64,000 bases of DNA from Allolobophora icterica (GCA_963556255.1 OY744605.1:85821021-85885020); one strand, 5' to 3'; positions 30,266-42,489 are shown, numbered from the stretch's first letter. The notes: generated from the letters alone by a model not told the origin. Numbers and translations: made by a program.

Positions 30266-30984
30266 AGACGTCTACCTTACTTACTTCGTCAGTTTCATAA
30301 CAACTTTACTTTATTTACTACAGTTCACTGCCTTCTTATATCGACAAAACCACGACAATACACAGATGAGGAAATAATGACGACTTTAACGAACAGATGT
30401 GCTTAAGTAAAACGCCTTCAGTCAAAGTTAGAGGTGTCTAAGCACATCTTGGTTTTTTTAAATAAATTATTATCGTCAATAATTCAGCTGGATTTTCTTC
30501 AAAATTAAAAAAATTTATATGTTTAGTGCATTATCTCTGAGGTGCCAGCTTCGTCTTTAACGAAAATTTTACAGCTTTAGTCGAGAAATGCATAATTATG
30601 GTATAGTTCTCCTTTTCCAGAGACGCCAGTGCGGCTGTAAGTTTCTTTTCCTAGGTGCTTTGCATCGCTGTTTCAACTCGATGTCTATGATGTCCATCTC
30701 TTTCACCAGGTAGACGATGAATTTGATTCGAACCAAACCGCAACTGCTTCAAACTGCTAAATGCTAAAATGTGTTAAACCTCAATGAACCTAAATATTAT
30801 ACATCGTTACAACACAAAATTGACCTAATTTCTTTTATTAAACATATATCGGTACTCTATTATTCATCACTGTACAATTGGAGAGAAGTAGCACCAGAAA
30901 CGAAATGACCAAATGTAAAATTCCAGATCTTTTACAACAGCTGAACAGATCTTTATGTTTAGCGACATCTTGTGGCAACCAGGG

Positions 30985-31216
30985 CTGTATACTGCCCTGG
31001 CCCAGAACCGGGCGTTTGCTGTAGTGGGTCTCACAATCTGGAATGACCTTCTCCCTCTGCTCACGGCCAAATAATGACTGGCTTTTCCTCATCAGTCTCG
31101 CGTTCCCTAAAGGCATTTTTGTTTCCCCGGGACTCCTGTGCTGAGAGCGCCTCTGAATAACTGCAAGAGGCGCTCTATAAATTTCTAGGTACAATACAAT
31201 ACATGTATTGTATTGT
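30985..31216 (+). mobile_element. L2-like LINE, 3' end with palindromic tail
   Basis: It is the duplicate of 24430-24696 and occupies the same host position. The AATAC tail has collapsed to two units followed by inverted units, giving a perfect 26-base palindrome at 31191-31216. The host continues at GTCTACCTTAC in both copies. Confidence 0.8.
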
Positions 31217-32385
31217 ATTGTCTACCTTACTTAACTCATCAGCTTCCCAACAAGTTTACAGCACGACAGGTTAGTAATGGTCCTAATGGATTCCAACAAT
31301 TCACTGGTTCCTTATGTGACTTGTCCACAACACTATGTAGTCCTCCAGGAATATAACATTTATGAACAGAATGGAATAAGTAATATTTTTTAATCAAACT
31401 TAGAGGTGTCTAAGATCAGCTTTGTAATTTTGTAATAAATTAGTATCATCAATACATTTAGCTGGATTTTCTTCAACGTCCATAATTTATATGTTTAGTG
31501 CATTATTTATGAAGCGCCAGTTTTTACTCTAACCAACATTTAGCAGTTTCAAAAAAGAAATGCATATTTATTGTATAGTTCTACTTTTCACAGGTTTCCA
31601 ACGGGGCTGTGCGTCTCTTCCTAGGTTTTATGGTTAGGATTCCGTAACCATCAGAATCCCTGATGTGAGGCAGTTTCTATCTGAAAAGTGATAATGATTT
31701 CTGATTTAAACATAAATTGATGACATAACTTGTTGACGGTTACAATCATGTCCAATTTGTTTCCCTCTTTCTTACTTACAGGTTTGCTGAAAAATGTTTA
31801 AAGCCAATCAGGTGGCAAAAAGCCACAGTAGTCATTCTTTGTTATCATCTGTGTAACATGAAATGTCCACTGCTATAAAAATTTGTGTGAAGCGCATACA
31901 TTGTATGTTTTATGCCCAGACACACAATTTCTCAGCATACACTTTCTACTGATGCTTTGTTATGAGATAGTGGCGATTAATAAATAAATTCATAACAGTA
32001 CCGTACTAATTATATTGATGCATAAATTTCAATATTACTGGATCATTTTCGCAGTAATGGATGGGTTTGCCAATGGAAGAGCATGGAACGAAAGCTACGA
32101 ATATATTGCAATTGCTACGATTGTATAAGGATCCAATGATGAACGATATATTGTGGCTGCAAAGGTCGTTTTCGTCTTCTCTTTAAAATTCAAGAAAAGT
32201 TTCTGTGTCAAAATTGGCGTCGCCCTCCTCTCTCATCCGGGCTATAATTGACCTCATCATAATTGACTGGCATCACCCGGGAAATATCAGCAAGTTTCAC
32301 TTCTTTGCTTTCGGCAACCAAGGCCGTTAGCGTCGACATAGAACTGAATGGTCTGTCATTCTAGTGACGAAAGCAATTTTTGTTC

Positions 32386-32548
32386 ATATAGCTTTGGTTG
32401 AAGTAGTTTTAAAGGTGTCGTAAAAGTCGTATTATTTATCGTCTACCGACATCTTAAGGCTAGTTTTGTTTTATATGTATATATATTCTGTTGAAAAAGT
32501 TTTAAAGGTGTCGTAATAGAATCATATTATTTACCGCCTAGCGACATC
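32386..32548 (-). promoter_or_regulatory. Two tandem three-box modules
   Basis: On the minus strand, the first has GATGTCGCTAGGCGG at 32548, GACACC at 32512 (36 bases) and a TATATATA run starting 27-29 bases on. The second has GATGTCGGTAGACG at 32453, GACACC at 32419 (34 bases) and TATATG at 32390 (29 bases). Repeat period is 93 bases between the two GACACC boxes. Confidence 0.35.
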
Positions 32549-33527
32549 TTAAGGCTAGTAGGGCGTTGAATCGACACGATCTTCGTATATTTCGGATGTC
32601 TAGAACTAGTGATTGGTTGTTTAACTGTTGTTAAACGACGCTATGTTTGAACCAATGTGATTAGCGTCGCCCTCCTCTTTTATGCAAGTTCGGGTTGGTA
32701 TGAAAATGAGGTCAATTTGATTACGACATGGCTTTGGTGCTCCATCGGTTGATGACTTTAGAAGTACAGTTGCAATTACAAGCCAAAACTGTGTTGTTTA
32801 ATTATTTTAAATTTCATAGGGTACGTAATTGTGTGTTTGTTTAGCATTTGTGTGCGGATGGTTTATTATGTTACGCGGTGGTGTCCGATGTAACAGTTGC
32901 GGCTTCGAGGTTTCTGAGCGAAAACCGTAGTGGTGGTAATAAAAGTATGAGTGGTTGTGGTGGTGATGGAGGTGATGGTATTGGAGTGGTGGTGATGACG
33001 GTAGAGGTGATGATGGTGTCGGTGGTGGTAGTTGTGGTGGAGTTGGTGATGAAGATAACCACGACAATGATGATGTTGTTGGTGATGCCGCTGATAATGA
33101 CGATAGCAAGGACACTCGGATAACGACAATAATTTAAGATCTAATAATTAATTATATTGTTTATTATTTAAAACCGACAGACGCAGTAAGATTATATTGA
33201 AACACGAAAGTACAATCAAGATCTTAACCCTCAGGCTACCAAGGTTTTTTTGCGACATCGGCTACCAAGGGGGGGGTGGTTACCACCCCCCCCCCCGGAA
33301 TTTCGTGTTTGGTTTAAGATATCATATCATGTAATACAGCATTTGATTCAGCATTCATTTCTGAAAAGAATGGTATATTTAGTTGTAAAATATATGAATG
33401 CATCTCGAAATTATATAGTTTTTAACAAAGGCACCGGTCCATTTAACGATATCTGATATTATCGCACACAATTTGTACTATTGATCAATTAATATTATGA
33501 CGTAAGGCCCTACATCGACACGCAAGA

Positions 33528-33681
<154 letters not shown>

Positions 33682-33957
33682 CACATTATTACCGGTATAT
33701 GTGTGTGTATATATATATGCCCATAGACAATTACGATTGTTACGTAAATACCTGGACAAAAATATATAAATGATGTGGGTTTTGAAAATGAACTATGTAT
33801 CCAAGAATATTCTAAATATAATAAATATAATGAGGCTTAATTTTCAACAATACAAACTATTCCAAAGTCTGTTTTAGTTACAGGCAAAACCTAAAGGTGT
33901 GCAGCTATATCAACATGAAACAAGAAATTATGTAATTTTTCCCGGCAGTCAAATACG

Positions 33958-34083
33958 TCAGTGGTCCTTGCAGTTGTTGCAAGTTACTTTCATTGTTTTG
34001 TGCGAATGCTTCCTGCAAACCGGCTTCTTGAACACTTCACAGCACTACTTTACTCTGTTAGTATTCTGCTTCAACTGTTTATA
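33958..34083 (-). pseudogene. piggyBac transposase cysteine-rich domain, relic
   Basis: On the minus strand the frame reads Cys-Cys-Glu-Val-Phe-Lys-Lys-Pro-Val-Cys-Arg-Lys-His-Ser-His, then Thr-Cys-Asn-Asn-Cys-Lys-Asp-His and a stop. The spacing of Cys and His (PVCxKHS then CxxC before the terminus) is that of the carboxy-terminal zinc-binding domain of piggyBac transposases. A stop sits just upstream and the catalytic core is missing. Confidence 0.55.
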
Positions 34084-34539
34084 GCCCTTCCCCATACCCA
34101 ACCATATCGGTTTACGTTGTGATATTGCATCAGTGATTTTCACACTGAAAAAGCGTATTATTATTCATTATGATCACTTCCGGTTATCAAAAGACAAATA
34201 ACTAAGCAAGTAAATATAACCCTAAATTCCCTCTAAAGAATGGCATAGTTGTTTCTCTTCCAGAAAGAATAATGAATACCTTTATAGCCGACAACAGCTA
34301 ACAGCTGACGAGAGAAATTCCTGATTTCATAAGTGGTACCTAGGCTATATCGGGTATAACTTTTTTATGGCGTGGGATATCATCATGACTTTTACCTCAA
34401 AATTTGCGCAAATGGACCCCCTACAGCTACCTAAAATGTCAAAATTATATTCCATGTGCAAAAAAAAGTTTTTCCAGAAAAACGTAGGGGGGGGGTGGTA
34501 ACCACCCCCCCCCTTGGTAGCCCGAGGGTTAATTACACA

Positions 34540-34655
34540 CTGTTTGGCAGCCATGCAAGGCGTCGCGCCGCCGCCCAAGAGGGGGTTACGGGAGTCGATC
34601 CGCGTGCCTTATGCTCTCCTGGTCATGAGTGTTACCACTACTCTATCCCCCTCCC
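34540..34655 (-). mobile_element. tRNA-derived SINE, family 2
   Basis: The minus strand starts GATAGAGTAGTGGTAACACTC (in part; A-box-like) with GGATCGACTCCC as B-box-like segment, and ends CCTTGCATGGCTGCC. It is adjacent to the right TTAA of the piggyBac-type element. Relative: 17330-17471. Confidence 0.55.
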
Positions 34656-34659
34656 TATC

Positions 34660-34731
34660 TCTCACCGTATAGTTGATTGGTTGAACAATATCTTTAGATA
34701 CCTTTGAAACGTTGTTAGTCGATATTATATA
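34660..34731 (+). promoter_or_regulatory. Module variant
   Basis: GATACCTTTGAAACG begins at 34696 and TATATA at 34726 (30 bases). CACCGTATAGTTGATTGG occupies the place of the upstream box. Closest relative: 26807-26878. Confidence 0.28.
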
Positions 34732-34749
34732 GAAACCACTAAAATTGGT

Positions 34750-35225
34750 TTACAGACTAGCACATCTGCGTGGCATTCTGCAAATAGGTTCGAACAGTCT
34801 TAGCTTTCTCTGGATAACTTGTTGCATCAGATTTTCAGTCAAATTGAATCTTCTTTATAATTCCTCATTGCTGATGTTCTGAGTCCATTCTATTCTGAAA
34901 ATCTTGCGATAACATTTTCGTTCGAATGCTAACACTGCCTTTTGTGAAGCCTTTGTGAGCACCCATATCTTGCATTTATACATCATGCTACTGAACACAC
35001 ACGTCTTTAATACACTCAACTTAGTCGTCATACAAATTGCCTTGCCTTTCCAAATTTTATCTACGACTTTCAGCGTGGCTGTTCCTTTGGCTATTCGTAT
35101 CTTTATTTCACTTTTGTAGTCCAAATCGTTGCTTATGTTCCTTCCGAGATGTGTGAACTTCTCCATGTTCTCCAATCACATACTTTCTACCACAATTTGA
35201 TGATCTATCTCCATGAGTCGCGGGT
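34750..35225 (-). mobile_element. LINE RT carboxy-terminal fragment (RTE-like group)
   Basis: The minus strand reads Glu-Lys-Phe-Thr-His-Leu-Gly, Ile-Lys-Ile-Arg-Ile-Ala-Lys-Gly, Leu-Lys-Thr-Cys-Val-Phe-Ser-Ser-Met, Trp-Val-Leu-Thr-Lys-Ala and Ile-Ser-Asn-Glu-Glu-Leu, continuing past a stop as Gln-Arg-Lys-Leu-Arg-Leu-Phe. These are the thumb motifs (FxYLG, RI, ETW, NEEL) of RTE-group proteins, in a family distinct from 10487. The 40085-40468 palm fragment may be from the same family. Confidence 0.65.
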
Positions 35226-35239
35226 AGTCAGCCTCCAGG

Positions 35240-35465
35240 AAGAGAAGCATTTAGATAAATTATCTAAATGCTTGAAAGCCAAAGAGAAATAGTGAGTTTT
35301 GAGTTTTCAAAGAAGGCAGTGAATTTCAGCCGCGAGTGGAAGTCGGTTCTATTCCCTGGGGACAGAGACATGGAATGCACGCAAGAAGCCCGTAACTGTT
35401 CTGCATTGTGTCTCAGTTAAAAGACCCGTACTTGATGATCGCACGCAACGAGGAGAGATTCAAGA
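35240..35465 (-). mobile_element. LINE 3'-end fragment
   Basis: Plus-strand GTCGGTTCTATTCCCTGGGG and GACATGGAATGCACG resemble, in complement, the WNxLP region of L2-like LINE proteins. A 13-base-arm palindrome (CATTTAGATAA/TTATCTAAATG) lies at 35248-35274. Confidence 0.4.
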
Positions 35466-35479
35466 ACATCAAGAACTAT

Positions 35480-35605
35480 TCATTCATTCATTCATTCATT
35501 CATTCATTCATTCAGATGACTTATATTCCGCCCCTCCAAGATAGCAACTGAGAATCGCTCCTGTCACAACTCCGGCGTGAAAGAATACTTTTCAGATGCA
35601 GGTAA
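35480..35605 (-). mobile_element. L2-like LINE 3' UTR with GAAT tail
   Basis: In minus sense it reads GGGGCGGAATATAAGTCATCT then a GAAT repeat (complement of the ATTC run at 35480-35514). This is the same tail as the element at 8230-10210. The 5' truncation is near 35605. Confidence 0.65.
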
Positions 35606-36240
35606 AATGTTTTTTTTATTCCTAGTTAAAAAATACGCCGATCTGCAAGAAGGTTATTCCACGTTGGCCCAACCACTTGAAACTATATCCGGCTTATTTT
35701 ACAGTAATTTTATACAACATACTACAATTAATACAGACTGGATAAGGTTACTTTAAGCTGAAGTCGAAGTCTTAGTACGAGAGTTGCGATGGTAATTTTC
35801 CTAAGTCATCTATTATGGAATAGAAAGTCTTCTGTATGTATGAATCATTTGCTAATAAATGTTGAATTTATTTTTGACTCAAATATGACGGATTTATTTA
35901 AAAACCATTCAATAAGTGAAACGGAACACTACACCAGTGAGAAGGAGTCCGATGATCGCATCCGGAGAAATCAAAACAGATGGAAATTCTATCGTTAGGC
36001 CTACAATTGGAATTGTGGAAGCAAGGAGATTACATTGAGAGAGTTTTCCATCACATTGAAGCTTACATACGTGCGAGATTCCGCTCAGGTTGTTCATTAG
36101 AATGTAAAACTATTGTCTGATATCAAATTGATGATTGTTGAGAATACTTTCGTCCGATGGCTACGATTTGTGTTCAATTGTTTAAACGAAATTTTGTCGA
36201 CATTGGGACCTGAAGTTCTAGATTGAACGCTTTGAAGAGT

Positions 36241-36276
36241 ATTTATAGTATATTGTTATCGGTTAATAAAGGTGTC
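36241..36276 (-). promoter_or_regulatory. Two-box module
   Basis: On the minus strand GACACC begins at 36276 and TATAAAT at 36247, exactly 29 bases. Another minus module is at 36672-36706 (GACACC to TATAAAT, 28 bases) and at 38598-38631 (GACACC to TATAAAG, 28 bases). Confidence 0.32.
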
Positions 36277-36841
36277 ATATGCACATCGGAAAGAATATAT
36301 TGTAGTATGTAGAAAGACAAAATGTGAATGGGAGCAGACTGTACATAGCAGACAAGGAGGGAGAAAAGGAAAACAGTCCAATAATTTATCCAATAATTAC
36401 TAATACAACTGCTTTAGTATTTACACGGCGTGAATGAGGCTATACTGTTGTTTTGGACAATTATCTTATTTTAGGTTATTTACCATGGAATTATTTCAAA
36501 ACAGATTCACTATTTGTACATTTGCATCAAGTGCTTGAAAAGCTGCTCTGTGTGCCGTCGACAATATTATACAACGCTGTAATCAACTCAAGATTGAACA
36601 ACAAGCAAACGGTAAAACTAAGGCTTCAGTTTTTGTTTCCTCAAGAAAAAGAAGAGGTGAATTTGAAGATTATTTATATAAAATTGATAAGATTAATAAA
36701 GGTGTCGTATTTATTTCATACAGTTCATTGTAGACAGACTAAAGAAAATGAGAATCAGCAGACTGTAGTAGAAGACAAGGTGAGAAACAAGAGAGAACCA
36801 AGAGAGAAACAAGAGAGAACCAAGAGAGAACCAAGAGAGAG

Positions 36842-37001
<160 letters not shown>

Positions 37002-37231
37002 AGGAAGAGACATAGACAGAGACAGGCACAGAGACAGATGGAGAAAGTAAGAATCGGGCAGATAGAAACAAATGCCATCTATGGTAAGAAAACCTTGGAG
37101 ATGTATTATGACATACAAGCGGCGAGATCTGTTTCAGATTTATTATTAGTTGCCATAAGACGTCGTTAAACTGTTCGAAACCATTGAACGGTCAATCGAC
37201 ACATTGTGGCTACTTGAGTTTGTAGCCCTAA

Positions 37232-37303
37232 GATGTCGTTTGACCATGACGTTAATGCTCCTCTAAGACACCTCTAAATCACATTCACCCCACACTATAT
37301 ATA
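37232..37303 (+). promoter_or_regulatory. Three-box module, clearest copy
   Basis: GATGTCGTTTGACC starts at 37232, GACACCTCTAA at 37267 (35 bases) and TATATATAAAA at 37296 (29 bases). GATCGTTAG begins at 37318, 22 bases after the TATA start, and a splice-donor-like GTC-GTAAGTAG follows. Confidence 0.38.
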
Positions 37304-37409
37304 AAACAATTGCCTTTGATCGTTAGTTTGGTCGTAAGTAGCTCCATTTGCAATCGTAATCGTAAACTCCAAATTCTAAAGCATACTCGAAGACAAAGTG
37401 CAGGGCACC

Positions 37410-37670
37410 AGCTTATTCACAAGCGCTGCGTCAGGTCAGACAACCCCGTCCAAAGGGTAGTCAAACGGAGATCAGAGGAGGCAGAGTAACTCCTAAGGCG
37501 GGTGTCGTTTAGGTCGAGAATTGGAAGGCGAAGGATTGGGTGAGTCGGGGTATGAATTCTGGAAGAGGTCAGACTTCAGTTTTGAGTGGAAAGCCTGAGG
37601 GGTGATAGATAGAGAAGCGAGAGGAGGTGGGTGGGTGATTGGCAATGATGATGGAGGAACAGAAAACGAT
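37410..37670. repeat. Repeat shared with 63508-63740
   Basis: GCTGCGTCAGGTCA, CGAGAATTGGAAGGCGAA and CAGTTTTGAGTGGAAAGCC recur in the same order after the assembly gap. On the minus strand near 63.8 kb the longer copy looks like the end of a LINE protein, so this is probably a LINE 3' region. Confidence 0.5.
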
Positions 37671-38023
37671 TAGTTAGTGATGGATTCCAACTGGTTTCTT
37701 GTATCGACCAAATCACGAACTATCGATGTGTTGAGCTGCTACGAAGGCGTCTGCGAACAGATAAGTAAATTTCTCGAAATGAAACTTTGAGGTGTCTAAG
37801 CGCAGCTCAGTTATTTCGTAATAAATTAGTGTCATCAATAAAACCAGCTGGACTTCCTTCAACCATCATATTTTGTATACTTAATGCATTATTTCTATTT
37901 ATGAGGCGTCAATTTCGATTCTAACTAACATTTAGCAGCTTCAACCTAGAAATGAATACATATTGGATAGTTCTACTCCCCTCAGGATTCCAGTGCGGCT
38001 ATAGCCTACTTTTCGTTTCCTAG

Positions 38024-38110
38024 GTGCGTTTTGAAGTCGAAGTCAGTTCGTTGTATCTGGTTCATTGGGCAAATAAAAAGCAAAACTTCTAGGAATCGAA
38101 CCCAACTCAC
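38024..38110 (+). pseudogene. WD40 exon relic
   Basis: After TTTCGTTTCCTAG the sequence AAGTCGAAGTCAGTTCGTTG and TATCTGGTTCATTGG matches the exon at 27692 for about 50 bases. It then skips, by deletion, to GCAAAACTTCTAGGAATCGAACCCAA, which is downstream sequence near 27930. Confidence 0.5.
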
Positions 38111-39227
38111 TGCACCCATTTCCTAATAATTTTGATTCTTAGAAAATATGCGAATCATTCGAGTAAGATGCCAAATAAGTCTACTAAATCAAATAATTAC
38201 CACGTGGAATCAGAATAATTAATTTTAATTTCCGTCAAATACAATTAAATACAGCTAATTTTAAAATGTTCTCCCTACAGATTTCAAAAGAAATCGTAAT
38301 AAATGGAACCAAACGGAAATTTTATTGAGACTGTGGAATTGGAATTGGACAAGCAAGGAGATTATATATAGAGAAGATTTGAGGCATAAATATTGCGAGA
38401 TTCCGCGCTGTTTGTTCAGAGGAATGTTAAACTATCGTCTGATATTAGGCCTACTGTCTGATGAGAACAATTTAAACCTATGGTTTCTGTTTGTGTCCAA
38501 TTTTTTACGACATTTTGTTCGACCTTTATAACCTTAGCAGTTACTATGGTTTTAATCTACAACATTAATCTAACAATTGAGAGTTATCGAGAGGGTCTTT
38601 ATACTACCTTGTGTAAGCTAATAATGGTGTCACACGCAAACTTATAAAAGTATATGTAGTGTGTAGACAGACAAAATGAGAATAAGAGACACAGACTGTA
38701 CGTAGCAGACAAGGGGAGAGGCAAGAAAGACAGAGACAATAAGATAGACAGAGACGAAGACGAAGATAGAGACAGAGAGAAATGTAGATAGACAGAGGGT
38801 GAATGACAGACAGAAGATATATATTCATGAATTGCGTTTGATCGCCAGCTATTACCATGGCAGTCATAATATGCCGTTAAACACTGGAAGTTGATCTATT
38901 TAAAGTTCATACCGAATAACATATTGCATATATGTGTCTAATAACTGTCACTGTATAGCTATTAAAGTAACTCGTGAATATAATATTATTTAGCTGCAAT
39001 TCTTTTTCAAGTCCTTCAGCTTCATAATTTGCACGCTTGTAAGAGAAAGAACAATGCCGTTATTAAGCTTTTGTCGTTTATAGCAGCCGTATGTTGGCTA
39101 GTGTCAAATATGGTCCTCCATAAATCAAATATAAAGCGTATGAATTATGAAGCTGAAGGAAGCGAAGAGAAATCAAACAGATTTAATTCACAAGCTAAAT
39201 GAATGCACAATTACCAAGCTGCCCTTA

Positions 39228-39264
39228 GACACCTTTAAATCGAATTCCACAGACGATATATATA
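39228..39264 (+). promoter_or_regulatory. Two-box module
   Basis: GACACCTTTAAATCG begins at 39228 and TATATATA at 39257, 29 bases. The stretch between is the same length as at 46584-46620 although several bases differ. Confidence 0.35.
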
Positions 39265-39519
39265 CATCTTTGCTTAATTGCAAAATCAATTTGAATATTT
39301 ACATCGTGGCCTGAGTAATAATTTTCGCATCGATACCAAAAGATGTCGTTAAACAATTTGAATCCAATAATAATTAATCGATCTGTATACTGGATTTGAT
39401 ACTCGTGATGCAAAGTAAGGTCAGCGCCTTTGTCATACCCATAAGAAGAAGAAGAACAGTTCCTTAAGCAAGACTGAGAGGCAGCCATGGGTATGAAGTG
39501 TTAGCGACTTCATTTTTCT

Positions 39520-39715
39520 TAGCCTCGGCATGCGAGGGCGATGGCCAGTCGTCTCCCTCGCCGTCCCATCTTCTCTCCGACATTGTACGGTCTATGAACT
39601 CATTATAGCTGATTTGGCTAAGAGAGCAGGTGGGGCAGACATCTCAAACCGAATTTCTGCCCTGGCGGGAATTAGTCCCCGGAGTCAATCACTAAGAAAT
39701 TACCGACTGACTTGA
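39520..39715 (-). mobile_element. tRNA-derived SINE, family 3
   Basis: It aligns with 46775-47015. In minus sense the head is degenerate (GGGGACTAATTCCCGCCAG in the B-box position). The body reads through CAGAAATTCGG and the GCGAGGGAGACGACTGGCC segment to GCCGAGGCTAAG. Confidence 0.5.
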
Positions 39716-40008
39716 TGACTGACTTAGCGACTTAAGTCAACTGGTCGTAGACGTGGATACCAACGTAAATTCAACGAACAGACACCATCACGTGATGTCA
39801 TGCAACGCAACAGACGCCAATCAGGCAGGTAGTAAGTAGAGAACTGGTGACCTGACATCAACTGATTGTTAGACTGTTAGTCTGTTGCACTGTGACTCGT
39901 ACTTTATAAGCAAACGTTGCTTGTGTCCTGCTGCTGATGTCTTCGTCAAAAATCGAAACTCGGAGACTGCGATGACAACATATTCTCGAGCGCCCCATAA
40001 TCCATTAA

Positions 40009-40044
40009 GACACCTCTAAATCTTTTACACCCAAAAATATATAT
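40009..40044 (+). promoter_or_regulatory. Two-box module
   Basis: GACACCTCTAAA begins at 40009 and TATATAT at 40038, 29 bases. GATCGCTAGT lies near 40089. Confidence 0.32.
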
Positions 40045-40084
40045 TTATCCCTTCTACACACGATTGATGATCAGATTGAATTTC

Positions 40085-40468
40085 ACGTGATCGCTAGTTA
40101 AGCTAGTGATAGGTTCTGAGAAACTATGGAATCCCAGAGGAATTATGGTGCTGCTAGAGGATCTGTACAGCAATACGGAGAGTGCAGTAAGAGTAGACGG
40201 AAAATTAATGAAGTGGTTCAAGAGCATGGTGGGGGTAAGACAATGATGTGGGCTGTAACCAGACCTTTTCAACTTGTTCATGGAGGCAGTGATGAGCCTT
40301 GCAATGAGATCTGTGGAGGCCGAAGTGTCAATTAATGGACGATTGCTCAACAATCTGCGTTTACCTGACGATATCAATCTGGTTGCAGATTCATACAAGC
40401 AACTACAAGAGCTGACAGACAGGGTAAATGACAGCAGTAAAATATTGGAACTTAAAATCAATGCGTAA
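40085..40468 (+). mobile_element. LINE RT palm fragment with altered active site
   Basis: With frame changes the plus strand gives Tyr-Gly-Ile-Pro-Glu, Leu-Tyr-Ser-Asn-Thr-Glu-Ser-Ala-Val-Arg-Val-Asp-Gly-Lys, then Glu-Ala-Val-Met-Ser-Leu-Ala-Met-Arg-Ser and Asn-Asn-Leu-Arg-Leu-Pro-Asp-Asp. The last is the FADD site with Phe-Ala replaced by Leu-Pro. Lys-Ile-Asn-Ala closes the fragment. It is truncated on both sides. Confidence 0.68.
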
Positions 40469-40862
40469 AAACCAACACAATTACTCCTGATTCCTGTATA
40501 GACTGTTAATCTCTGTGTTGATAGATCGATCGTTTCATCGCTGATCTTCGTTCGTCTTACAGAATGTCAGTTTCTAAAACTCAGTTTGTGGCAAATTCGT
40601 TCGTGAGGTTGATTCTTCTGGCAGCCGCAATGTGTCTCTAGTCCGAAGAAGATCGCTATGTTTGGTTTCTGAGCTGTACCGATTTCCAAAGCCCTATCCG
40701 CATCGTATGCGTTTGAACCCTGAATGCGAAACTGGTAATCCTTTTAGCCCCCTAAACAGGTTTCATGGCACAACGAAGTTCCACCGTCGTCACAACTCGT
40801 CAGGGTAGCGCCTGGCAGGGACGGACATTGGTGGTATGGCGTCACAGTAGCACGACAACACA

Positions 40863-41085
40863 ATATCAAATCAAATCAAATCAAATCAAAAAGTCTTTAT
40901 TGCAACCAAAAAAAACAAAACGTAACAAGCTTTCCATATATCAACGTAAAAAACACAAGAAAAAATACATCTTTTCGATTATAAATACAAAATATAAATA
41001 CTGGTTAAAGGTTGCAAAGGGTGGCCCCAAAGGGATATAATCCCGCTAGGCGGGGTCACCCACCTATCAGTAGAACACAGAAACC
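40863..41085 (-). mobile_element. CR1-like LINE 3' UTR with TGATT tail
   Basis: In minus sense it ends GCAATAAAGACTTTTTGATT followed by TGATT repeats at 40863-40890. The UTR has a GGTGACCCCGCCTAGCGGGA segment comparable to the copy at 19130-19165. It is 5'-truncated near 41085. Confidence 0.65.
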
Positions 41086-41213
41086 TGATGCAAAATTATA
41101 AACAGTTTTAGAGTGTCTGATTTATATTTACTTATGCAGCTGAAGGAACCGAAGAAAACTCCAATCAATTTCATTAACGAGCTAATTTGGTGCACAATTA
41201 CAATCAGCGCTTA

Positions 41214-41249
41214 TACACCTTTAAGTTGGATTTATCTGATGTTATATAT
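41214..41249 (+). promoter_or_regulatory. Two-box module
   Basis: TACACCTTTAAG starts at 41214 in the GACACC position and TATATAT at 41243, 29 bases. AATCGCGACAGTTCAG follows. Confidence 0.3.
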
Positions 41250-41820
41250 TCGCTTAATCGCGACAGTTCAGAAGCTGTTGGTGCCTCCATTATGCCAATT
41301 TTCCTCTCGATGTAAATGGCTTCTGATGCCAAACGATGTTCATGAAATAAAGAGGTGCAAAATACCGAATATGTGGGCATTTCTGTTTCAGTTCAAGTGT
41401 TATTTTCTAAATAATTTTGATTTTAGTTCTGCTTTTACAATTATTTAAATTTTAGCTTTCAGTTTCAGTTATACGTCTAATTTTAAAGCTTTAGGCCAAA
41501 ATCTAGAAAAAGGTTCAAATCCAAAAAAGAACTAGGTACGATAATTAAATGATAAATTAGAACTCTAGCAAGTTAGTCTCAGTTGGGGGTTAGACTTTTC
41601 CCAAAGTGTAATTACTGGCAGAGTTGATATCATCTGCTGAAACGACTTTATATTAGAGCCACTGCGGCCTCTGTAATAACTGGTCCTTTGGTCATAGGAG
41701 TTCCAAAGGATTGAAAGGTCATGTGGATCGGTTGACCTTTGGAGTACCATTACTATCAACTGTCATTAGCTCCTAATACACGATCTAGTAACTAGTAAGG
41801 TCTCTCCCTGTTGCATGGCT

Positions 41821-42181
41821 GAAATGGGTCTAAACTGTTCACATGATTTCTTTTAATTTTCTGTATCGTTCTCGTTTCTATTTCGTTCAATACCATCTCA
41901 TTTTCGCTATATTCTACTTTACAATTTAGTTTTTTTTCGTTACGAAAAATACTGCAAGAAACAAAATTGAATGGCAATTATTGTCCGTAGTGTGGCCAAT
42001 CCTTGGATCGAGAACGGTTGAAGACAAAACCTCATGCAGCATCCAGGAGTCGGAATTCAGCTTTCCAATTCGCTTCACCAAAAAAACGACAGTTGCAGCG
42101 CTATCTAGCGATTCATTAGGTTTTTTGGTTTTTAAAGATATCTTTCAAGTGTGCCTATCAGTTTCTACCGTTCACAGATGA
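41821..42181 (+). pseudogene. Diverged relative of the 14221-14613 frame
   Basis: GAAATGGGTCTAAACTGTTC and TCGTTACGAAAA segments, then Arg-Thr-Val-Glu-Asp-Lys-Thr-Ser-Cys and Ser-Ser-Asp-Ser-Leu-Gly-Phe, follow the same order as in 14221-14613. The frame is broken in the first third. Function unknown. Confidence 0.25.
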
Positions 42182-42489
42182 CGAGATCGGAGCTAACGGT
42201 GAAACGCAACGGTAATGTATATAGCTTTGATATTAAAAACAAAGAGGTGTCTAAAGAGAGCGTCAGTATTACAGTGTTGAGATGACTTCTTGTCACCAGT
42301 GTTAACAACGTCAACCCAGATATTTGCCAAACCATGACTGAAAATTTCTGATGCTTACGCTAGAGATTTAGTCCAATAGCTTAACGACATCTCATGGTAA
42401 GAAAGGTGTTGACGTCGACAGAAATTATTTCGAAGAATTCTCACCTTCCGTGAGGTATAATAAATACGATTTTTAATCACCGAATGCGT

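Larger units (their letters stand above)
28185..33120 (+). repeat. Segmental duplication, right copy
   Basis: It matches 22395-26760 in order (see there). Differences are informative. It lacks the LINE end at 22756 and the SINE at 26258, has its own LINE end at 28773, and carries an extra partial unit: the target segment of the LINE near 30985 is present both empty (30240-30265) and occupied (30960-31200). Unequal exchange within the array would explain this. Confidence 0.78.
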
